From positions 183,253 through 202,339 of the forward strand of contig MU646801.1 in assembly GCA_026770585.1 (NCBI GenBank): a DNA stretch of 19,087 bases, in the 5' to 3' direction. Below are positions 8,819 through 15,830 of this stretch, piece by piece. The position numbers and the translations under genes are program-made. Source of the DNA: Baffinella frigidus (taxonomy: Eukaryota > Cryptophyceae > Cryptomonadales > Baffinellaceae). Within the stretch, counting starts at the first letter, position 1. Every line of letters begins with the position of its first letter. The notes below the pieces were generated by a model. The model was not told the DNA's origin. It saw only the letters and a program-made list of their open reading frames with translations, and did not search any database.

Positions 8819-11800
8819 TCAGAGAAAGGATCTGGGAGGACAGAAACGCACCTGATCTTTGCGCGCCTTGTGCTCGAAGCGGACAGCGCTGGACAGCGCG
8901 TCCATGAACCCAGACAGCGTCGTCTCTTTTCGCTGTACGAACCTGCTCACGTCACCCGCATCGTGCAATCGTTCAGAATGGATACGCCCACAGCCGCAGA
9001 GCGCAGGTGAGGGTTTCGGGTTTCGGGTTTCGGGTTTCGGGTTTCGGGTTTCAGGTTTCGGGTTTACGGCTTAGGGCTTAGGGTTCAGGGTTCAGGGTTC
9101 AGGGTTCAGGGTTCATGGTTGATGGTTTATGGTTGATGGTTTAGGGTTTAGGGTTTAAGGTTTAGGTTTTAGGGTTTAGGGTTTAGGGTTTAGGGTGTCG
9201 CGTGGACGATACGGCGGGAAGACGGGAGTGCAGGAGGAAAGGCCGTCGCGTGTTCGGGGGCCGCTAACACCAACTCAGGCGTTGAAGGGGCGTTGAAGGT
9301 CGAGGCAGCGTTCTCGGTCGTGTCAGCGCTGGGCACCCGCCGGCCGACCAGCACACCCAGGCCCGCCTCGGGTCCTGCCCAGGAGAGGGGCCCGCCTCGG
9401 GACAGCAAGCAGCCCGCCTCGGGACGGAGAGGGGGCCCTCACATGGTGTGGGTTTTATAATGCAGAGGTGAGGGTTTGGGGTTTGGGGTTTGGGGTTTGG
9501 GGTTTGGGGTTTGGGGTGTAGGGTGTGGGTGTAGGGTGTAGGGTGTAGGGTGTAGGGTGTAGGGTGTAGGGTGTAGGGTGTAGGGTGTAGGGTTAAGGGT
9601 TAAGGGTTTAGTGTGTATGGGTTCGGGCGGTGACATGGCGTGGGCGAGGAAGGGCAGCTTGCGGAGGGCGCGGCCCGAGAGGCCATCTGCCTCCCCCGCG
9701 ACCGAGAACAGCTGCGCCGAGGGGTCGTTGGAGAGTGTCTCCCCACTTTCTGAAAACACTGACAGGTCCTGCGCACAGGGGAAGAGGTGTTGTCAGATCG
9801 TGCGTGAATGTAGAGACTTGTGCCGGCACCGAGAAGTGTTTCGCGGATGGGTCGTCGGAGAGCGACTCACGAGACAGGTCCTGCGCGCAGAGAGAGAGAC
9901 GTTGTCAGTCAGATCTTGTGCGAAGGGAGAGACCACTGCCGGCACCGAGAACAGTTGAGTTGATGCGTCGTCCGCGAGAGTGTTGCGAGACAGGTCCGAC
10001 TCCGGAGTCAGGGGGTGACCTTGGTTAATGCCGACACGCCCCTATGTATCAGTGTACCACCCCCCCCCCCACACAGAGGCTGTGTCTGAGCAGGTCCTGC
10101 TCTCAGGGAGAGGCGTTGGTTAATGGCGACACGACCGCCATATGTGCACCTTCACCGATGCTGTGGCTGAGCAGGACCTAGCGAGGGGGAGAGACAGTTC
10201 GCTGTGTTGATGCGGATATGGCCGAGGAATGTCCTCCCCCGAAGAGTCTGTCTAGAGCCAGGGTTTAGGGTTCAGGACGAGGGAGGTCACAAACACTGCA
10301 CGTGGTTCAGGGTGAAATAAACTTGCCGAATCCAGGGGAATTAATCATCATGCGATGACTACGGTAGGTTCTAGGAGTGGATGGAAATGGTGGATGCAAG
10401 TGTCCAGGCTGGAGAGTAATACAAAAGAACAAGAAGAAGTGAGGAGTGTGGACCTTGTGGGCGGTGGAGAGATCTTTTGCCGGGAGGAGGGGTTGTGTTG
10501 GCGTGACTATCCCCACTCGCATCAGCTCTTCCACACACGACCGCAGAATCTGCAGCCGGGGGGCGAATGCTTCAGAGGTCAGGGGGCAGGAGTTGGTGTT
10601 GGTTGGCGGCGAGGGGTTTGACAGCGGGCATCAGAAGAGTGAGCTGTCTGTCCCGGGCATGACGCATCAGGCTGGGGCAGAGGAGGGCAGCGCCGAGCTA
10701 CGCGGGAGCACCGGATACACCAGAGGGAGGGGTTGCAGGCCTGCTAGCAGGCCGGGGTGGAGCCAACTTTGGAGAAAGGAAGCCAGGCAAGGAGCAGCGA
10801 GAGGGGTTACATGCCTCGTACCGCAAAACACAGGGAGTGGTTGGAGGCTTGCCTGGTAGCGGGCAAGGGGTGGAGGAGACATGGTTCCAGGGAGAAAGCA
10901 CAGGGGGGGGGGGACCTGGTAGCGTGCCGGGGTGGAGGGGAGGCCGATGTACTGCTTGATGTCTGCCCTGTCCACGAACGCCAGGTCGATCGCCTGCACC
11001 CCGCACCACCAGAGCCTCCCTCCAGTCAGCTCACCCCCCCCCGCGAGTGGTGTGTGTGTGTGCGAGGGAAACCGAGGGTGGGCGAGAGACAGACCTCGGT
11101 GATGTTGCTGGTGGTCATCACCATGGCGTTGGGCCGCTCCTGCCAGTGCCCGCATATTCAGGGGCAACACAATCTCACGCGCGCGCTTGAGATCCTGATG
11201 CATCCACTACATGCACCACGACCACCACGGCCCATAATCAAAACCTCGACCCCAAAAACCTGGATTGCAGGACCCCCCCCCCCTCTTCCCCCAACTGTAC
11301 AACTGCACATCCAACTGTGCAACTAGCTGCACAACTGTACAACTATCTGCACAACTGCACAAGAGTCAAAGGGAAGGACCTTGAGTTGGTCGATCTGCGT
11401 GAGGAGAGCGTTGACCACCCGGATCGCGTCCGACGGCTCGTTGCCTGCGGCAGGGGTAAGGCGTTAGGGGTTTGCGTTAGGGGTTACGGTTTCGGGGAAG
11501 GCTCGTTGCCTGCGGCAGGGGGGTTGAGAGTCAGGGGTTGAAGTTAGGGTGTGGGGTTTGGGGTTTGGGTTTGGGTTTGGGGTTTGGGATTTGGGGTTTG
11601 GGGTTTGGGGTTTGGGGTTAGGGTTTGGGGTTAGGGGTTAGGGTTCGGGGTTCGGGGTGAGTGGTTAGTGGTTAGTGGTGTGGTGTGAGGGGTTACGGGT
11701 TAGTGGGTGTATGGGGTGTGGAGGTTGGTGTGGGGGTTGGGGTGTGAGGTGTGGGGTTCGGGGTGTGGGGTTGGAGGTTCAGGGTTCAGGGTGTGGGGTG

Positions 11801-14800
11801 TGGGGTGTGGGGTGTGGGGTTGGGGGTTGCCGTTGAGAGCTCACTTGCCCGCGGACGGGTTACGGGCTACGGGTTACGGGTTACGGGTGTGGGGTTCGGG
11901 TTAGGGGATACGGGATTGGGGTTGAGGGGTGTGGGGTTGCCGTTGAGGGCGGACTTGCGCGCGGCCGTGAGACTCTCCACCTCGTCGATCAGCACGCACA
12001 CGAACACCTGTGTTAGGGTTAGGGTTAGGGTTAGGTTTCAGGGTTCAGGGTTCAGGTTTCAGGGTTCAGGTTTCAGGGTTCACGTTTAGAGCTGGGTGCG
12101 GTTAATAGGGTTTAGGGATTAAGATTAAGGTTTAGGGTTTAGGGTTCAGGATTGAAGGTTTAGGTTTTCGGGTTTCGGGGTGGGAGTTGAGGATTTAGGG
12201 TTTAGGAGGGGTTCGGTACGTCGGGGTCGTCGAGGAGGTCCTTGATGGTATCGAAGAGCTTGTTCACCAGCTTGCCCGATTCCGAGAACCACTTCGAGAA
12301 CAGCGAGTGCGCGTTCACCTCCACCAACTGCCGGAAAACACGGCTCGTCAGCAGGGTGTCGATAACCACCGTTCAACCACCTTAGACCCGTGGCGTGCGG
12401 GCGTCAAGCCGACCCTGCTGACGAGCATTTACTCTCCCTCTCTCCGAGATCGTTGAGGGTTGAGGGTTGAGGGTTGATCGTGAAGCATGGCGCGGCCGCT
12501 GAAACAAAAGTCGCAGGGCAGGGAGAGCCGCGAGGGCACAAACGCGTCCACCTCCACTTGCTGTTGCACACCACCGTTTACTTATCGGGATCATGAGTTA
12601 CGTAGCTGTTTGTGTTACGTTCACGTGAGCTGTTGAAACCCAACGGTGACTCGTCCTCCCAAAACACCGCCGTGGAACCGCCGTGTGTGTTGACTAGCTC
12701 TGCCTCACTCGTGTTGGCCCACTTTTCTCGAGTCGATATGCAGGGTGCACGGTATAACCCCGTCAACTTTCCCGCTCCAAAGCGCCCAGGCGCACCAAAC
12801 AGCTTCGCCCAAATAGACTGAGAGAGATAGCAGTCTTGATGTCCATAAACACTTTCAAGGGTTGGCCACCCAGTAGCCCCCCCCCCCCCTCCTTCGAAGT
12901 AACTTGGCAACTTAGCAACTTGACAACTTAGCAGCTAAGAGGTAGGAGGACCTGCCCGAAGCGGAGGCGGTCGGAGAGGCAAATGCAGGTTGGTGAGCCC
13001 CGGCTCTTCCACGCTTCAAAGTTGAAGGGTTTGTACCGCACACCCAGCATGCCAACTTGAGAATAGTCCGAGACTGAGACAGGGCTAGGAGGAGCTGGCC
13101 CTGTCCGAGTCAATCTGGGCACGTTGTTATTTTTAGATCAAGGATTCCAGTACAGATTAAATACAATTAGACGTCTAAAAGTGTTTTATGACGTGGCCAA
13201 CTTTCCTCGGACAGAGCTAGAGGACCTGCCCGAAGCGGTAGCGGTCCGAGAGGCGGATCGAGAGCTTGTGCGCCAGCGCTTTGCACAGCGACGTCTTGCC
13301 TGCTTTCGGGTTTGGGGTTTGGGATTTGGGATTTAGGGTTTAGGGTTTAGGAATTGGGTTTTAGGGGTGGGTTCCGGGTTTCGGGTTTCAGGTTTCTGGT
13401 TCCGGAGTTCGGGTTTCGGATTTCAGGTTTCGGGTGCAGAGGGGGAGGAGTTGCCTGTGCCGGGCGGGCCGTGGAGGAGGACCACGCGGTTCCACGATAC
13501 GATGTTCACGTCCACCAGTCTGCCAGCGCACAGGGGGCTCCTCTTTAGGGTTCAGGGTTCAGGGTACAGTGTTGGAGGCTTATGGTTTAGGACAGATGGG
13601 AGAGGCTGGCCGGCGACAGAAAGACGGATGCACGAAAGCGGTGCTCCATGGCACGAGAGGCGCGCGCCTCTCGCCCCAACAACCCGCCCCTCCCTGATGC
13701 CCCCCCCACCAGTCGAGTGTGCGGTAGACACGTAACACCCCATCCCCCGAAAACACCGAACACCCCAGCTGCTCGCGCTCCACACTTGTGAGACACCCCC
13801 CACAAAGCGGGGCCTTTGTGCAGCGAAACACCGGGGCGCAGGAGACCCCCTCGCCGCGCGGGGCATCCGCGAGATCTCTTGGCACAAAGAGGTCAGTGTC
13901 ACGCGCGCATCCCCCCACAGGCTTCTCGGCGGCTGGTACCACCCACCAGCAATGCGGCACGCGCTGCGCGACTCACGCCGAGGAGGGCCCACGCCGCCTG
14001 CCGGATCCTGCGTGCTGCACCGCCCCCCTCTCTTGCCCCAGCATTCCAAGTTACCAACGACACCGCTTTGTGGCGTGCCAAGGGTGGGGGCTCCAGGAGG
14101 GCGCCGCCGCTGTCCCCGCTTTGTGGGCTGTGTCTGGCGAGGGAGGAAGGAAGGCTGTCTGATCCTTGCGTGTTGCCGGGTACTCCCGCTTACATATCCC
14201 ACAAAGTCACTTTGTGGGATATGTCTGGCCAGGAAGGAAGGAAGGGAAGGAAGGAAGGAAGGTGGGAGGAAGGAAGACGAGACCTGTCGGCGAAGTACAT
14301 GGCGGACTCGGCATAGTCCAGCAGGTACGACTTCACCTGTGAAAACAGAGCGAGCAGCTACGATTTCACCAGCCCGCGCGCCTCACCCCCCACCCTCACC
14401 CAACCATGCGCCACCCCCCACCCCCACCCAACCGTACGCCATGCCTGTCCGCGTGCGCCCCCACCCACCCTCACCCAACCGTCCACCATGCATGCGCAGC
14501 GCCATTCGTGCCCTTGGCTTTGTGCGCGCGCAACTCGGTTTGTGCTGCGCCCACAATCGCCCCCCCCCCCCGGGGCGGCAGTGCACAGAAGCGCGCGCGG
14601 GGCAGAGCAGGAAGATTCTGTTGGTGGAAGGGGGGATGGTGGTGGTGGGGGAGAGGGGAAAAGACTTCGGTGTCGTAGACGAGCGACTCCCAGAGCCCCG
14701 CCATGCTCTTTGCTGGGAGCATCCTGTTTGGGGTTTGGGGTTTGTGGGTTAGGGTTTGGGGGTTAGGGGCGGGGTTTAGGGTTAGGGTTTCAGGTTGGTC

Positions 14801-15305
14801 GACCGTCGTGGGACCTTTCCGTGCCGGGGGGGGCGCAAGTGCACGCGGGTTTCGGGTTTCGGGTTTCGGGTTTAGGGTTTCGGGTTTGGGAATAACCAGA
14901 TCTGGCAGGAGGTGGCCTCCCCGTCCCCCTCGTCCTCCGGGCCCTCGTCGTTGAGCATGTACACCCGCACCTGCAGGTCCGCCTGCCAGACGGGCACCGC
15001 GCTGGAGGTCGCCTGCGCCCGTGTACGCGTGTCAGGGCGGTGGGGAGTTCTCGTGTTTGTCAAGGGAGGGAGAGAGCGGGCGCGGGGGATACGTTCTTGC
15101 AGAGGGCTATGTCGCTGATGCGCAGGGACTGGAGATGCTTCCCGAGGAAATCATCCTGCTCGAACGCGACCGGGCCGTCCTCGTACATGGCGATCCCGCT
15201 CTTGAGCAGCAGTGCCACCCGGTCGCGCACCTCGCCAAGGACGGCGCGGCTCTGCGGCTTGAGCTCCGCCTCCGCATACACCTGCACCTTGGGGTCCTCG
15301 TCCAT
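8819..15305 (-). CDS. TRIP13: TRIP13/PCH2 AAA+ ATPase (pachytene checkpoint protein 2), complete, 14 exons
   Basis: An AAA+ remodeller of HORMA-domain proteins, acting in meiotic chromosome-axis and spindle-checkpoint control. Exons: 15305-15093, 15012-14897, 14723-14666, 14336-14284, 13519-13455, 13299-13226, 12327-12220, 12007-11941, 11444-11380, 11139-11095, 10993-10916, 10549-10454, 9768-9635, 8942-8819. The total is 1296 nt, 431 codons plus stop. Landmarks: N-terminal domain ([28 protein letters not shown]), then [15 protein letters not shown] joined to KTSLCKALA (Walker A), [33 protein letters not shown] (Walker B), [25 protein letters not shown] (sensor 1), [45 protein letters not shown] (sensor 2 region) and [12 protein letters not shown]. 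The start at 15305 is the first in-frame ATG. The last exon may read to TGA at 8819 or splice at 8851 (GT). Introns 5 and 8 have GC donors. The exon 12-13 junction lies in the family's variable loop and is the least certain. Confidence 0.93.
9005..9198. repeat. Telomere-like array in TRIP13 intron 13 (right-hand part on the sense strand)
   Basis: GGGTTTC, GGGTTCA and GGGTTTA repeats on the plus strand, so C-rich on the sense strand, about 60 bp upstream of the exon 14 acceptor. Confidence 0.9.
9355..9432. repeat. Short direct repeats CCCGCCTCGGG in TRIP13 intron 13
   Basis: Three copies of GCCCGCCTCGGG(A) at about 9361, 9388 and 9411. A related GAGGCGGGCC string recurs in reverse orientation in H+-PPase intron 6 (about 18379-18418 and 18529). 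Confidence 0.75.
9466..9612. repeat. Telomere-like array just after the TRIP13 exon 13 donor
   Basis: Near-perfect GGGTTTG repeats, then GGGTGTA repeats on the plus strand; C-rich on the sense strand. Confidence 0.92.
9769..10180 (-). repeat. Tandem copies of the TRIP13 exon 13 acceptor and exon start
   Basis: Besides the real exon 13 start (9768), related starts lie at 9880, 9996, 10096 and 10177 (periods about 112, 116, 100 and 81 bp). Copies at 9880 and 9996 each encode an open 21-codon segment ([20 protein letters not shown] and [20 protein letters not shown]) resembling exon 13 ([10 protein letters not shown]), each followed by an aligned GTCTCT donor. The 9880 copy keeps a good acceptor (GCGCAG). 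At 9996 the equivalent base is changed, but a nearby GAG would add one Ser in frame. The two outer copies are decayed. Confidence 0.8.
10738..10915 (-). repeat. Triplicated donor region of TRIP13 exon 11
   Basis: The end of exon 11 (CGCTACCAG then GT, at 10916) is echoed downstream at 10853 (CGCTACCAG then GC) and at 10741 (TGCTAGCAG then GC), each preceded by CCACCCC. The last copy includes the perfect 16-bp palindrome GGCCTGCTAGCAGGCC (10738-10753). These are potential alternative or decoy donors in intron 11. Confidence 0.75.
11445..11940. repeat. TRIP13 intron 8: telomere-like, GC donor
   Basis: Intron from GCAACC (11940) to CCGCAG (11445). It is largely GGGTTTGG, GGGTTA and GGGTGTGG repeat on the plus strand, hence C-rich on the sense strand. 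Partial exon-like strings (GGCTCGTTGCCTGCGGCAGG at about 11501, and TGCCGTTGAG near 11828) duplicate the two exon junctions inside the intron. Confidence 0.85.
12008..12219. repeat. TRIP13 intron 7, entirely telomere-like
   Basis: Starts with donor GTACCG at 12219, ends CTAACACAG at 12008. Almost every base between belongs to CCCTAAA, CCCTGAA or CCCTAA variants on the sense strand. The flanking exons join DDPD to [10 protein letters not shown] with exactly the family spacing, which confirms that it is a real intron. Confidence 0.9.
12343..12426. repeat. 15-bp perfect inverted repeat before the TRIP13 exon 7 acceptor
   Basis: GCTCGTCAGCAGGGT at 12343-12357 and its exact reverse complement at 12412-12426, separated by 54 bp and ending about 13 bp from the acceptor. 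It could fold in the pre-mRNA. Confidence 0.85.
12700..12832 (-). repeat. Dispersed intronic element, copy in TRIP13 intron 6
   Basis: Core 12736-12825: the plus strand reads [21 protein letters not shown] in the frame shared with the other copies. A CTAGCTCTGCCTC string at about 12694 matches, inverted, the end of the GCL intron 4 copy. Confidence 0.8.
12952..12982 (-). repeat. Copy of the 3' end and donor of TRIP13 exon 6
   Basis: The minus strand reads LSDRLRFGQ followed by GTCCTC, against LSDRYRFGQ and GTCCTC at the true exon 6 end (13226). The offset is 274 bp. It abuts another copy of the dispersed element. Confidence 0.8.
12984..13090 (+). repeat. Dispersed intronic element, second copy in TRIP13 intron 6
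   Basis: Orientation opposite to the 12.7-kb copy, so the intron holds an inverted pair. Contains TTTGTACCGCACACCCAGCA and AACTTGAGAATAGTC shared with the GCL intron 4 copy. Confidence 0.8.
13301..13454. repeat. TRIP13 intron 5: GC donor, telomere-like, splits Walker A
   Basis: Begins GCAACT (13454) and ends AAGCAG (13301-13299 boundary). Most of it is GGGTTTC or GGGTTTA-like repeat on the plus strand. It interrupts the GPPGTGKT codons inside the last Gly codon. The first four bases of the intron (GCAA) equal the first four of exon 6. Confidence 0.85.
13654..13673. repeat. 20-bp perfect palindrome
   Basis: CGAGAGGCGC followed directly by its reverse complement, in TRIP13 intron 4. Confidence 0.9.
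14119..14280. repeat. Duplicated block with (GGAA)n tract and 16-bp inverted repeat
   Basis: CTTTGTGGGCTGTGTCTGGC plus GGAAGG runs at about 14119-14155 recur as CTTTGTGGGATATGTCTGGC at about 14210. The second copy is joined to a perfect inverted repeat with 16-bp arms and one central base (14192-14224). It lies in TRIP13 intron 4, 60 bp after the exon 4 donor. Confidence 0.85.
14724..14896. repeat. TRIP13 intron 2, mostly telomere-like
   Basis: Telomere-like CCCGAAA, CCCTAAA and CCCCAAA repeat abuts both donor (GTTATT, 14896) and acceptor (AAACAG, 14724) on the sense strand, with a short unique insert at about 14800-14845. Exons 2 and 3 join as QIW to MLPAK in phase. Confidence 0.88.
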
Positions 15306-15758
15306 TGCAGCTATCACCCCTCACCTCGCCACCGCCGCTTCTCTGTGCCGTACGGCACCCGCCCCTCCTTGACCTCCCCCCCCAGTCGCGATCCCAGCTG
15401 CCCCCGCAGACCCAGCCCGCAAAGCGGTGGCAGCGGCGACCTTCCGGCTGTCGGCTTCCCTCGGCGCGGCAGGCGCCTGGGCTCACGAGAAGGGCGCGCG
15501 GCAGCTGTGGTCGACCAGGCGGACGAACTCGCCGTGTTGGGAGGGCGGAGGCGAGGGAGAGGTCTCGGTGCCCGTCGAGTGATGGTCAAACAAGTCGCCA
15601 AAAGTTGATCCACTTTTAGAACGGGCCCGCCTCGCGATGTGACAGGGGGCTTTTTTTCTTTTACAATGCAAGATACGTGTTTTAAAATGATCGTGTCCGT
15701 GCTTGCGAAAAACAAAGATCATTTTGAGACCTTTCGGATCGGAGTCAAGGACGTCCCG
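15306..15758. promoter_or_regulatory. Divergent promoter region between TRIP13 and the H+-pyrophosphatase
   Basis: Only 453 bp separate the two start codons, which point away from each other, so one shared or two overlapping promoters must lie here. A perfect 14-bp palindrome, GTGCCGTACGGCAC (15345-15358), lies 40 bp upstream of the TRIP13 ATG. No TATA box is evident near either start. Transcription start sites cannot be placed. Confidence 0.55.
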
Positions 15759-15830
15759 ATGCGTTCTCTGGCCGCTGTGCTGCTCCTAGCCTCCGTGGCT
15801 CTAACCGTGGCCACGCCGAGCCTGAGCGAT
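15759..15830 (+). other. Signal peptide of the H+-pyrophosphatase
   Basis: [20 protein letters not shown] is a textbook basic-hydrophobic-small signal sequence, followed by a Gly/Pro/Ser-rich spacer before the first TM. Land-plant enzymes lack such a leader; an N-terminal extension with a signal sequence has been reported for the Toxoplasma homologue. Correctness depends on exon 1 being real. Confidence 0.55.

Noticed and set aside
9466-9612. CRISPR-like or minisatellite array
   Set aside because: The units are 7-bp telomere-like tandem repeats with no spacers, in a eukaryotic intron.
10757-11326. 189-codon plus-strand open frame and its 178-codon minus-strand counterpart
   Set aside because: Both run through TRIP13 exons 10 and 11 and the introns between; only the short minus-strand exon segments match the family.
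13552-14202. 216-codon minus-strand open frame
   Set aside because: Lies wholly in TRIP13 intron 4; repeat-rich and without recognisable domain, and family spacing shows that exons 4 and 5 join directly.
13952-14752. Long plus-strand open frame (266 codons) over TRIP13 introns 3-4
   Set aside because: It crosses recognised minus-strand exons 3 and 4, has low-complexity Pro/Arg-rich content from GC- and C-rich repeats, and shows no family motif.
15021-15608. 195-codon plus-strand open frame
   Set aside because: Antisense to TRIP13 exon 1, extending into the divergent promoter; no motif.
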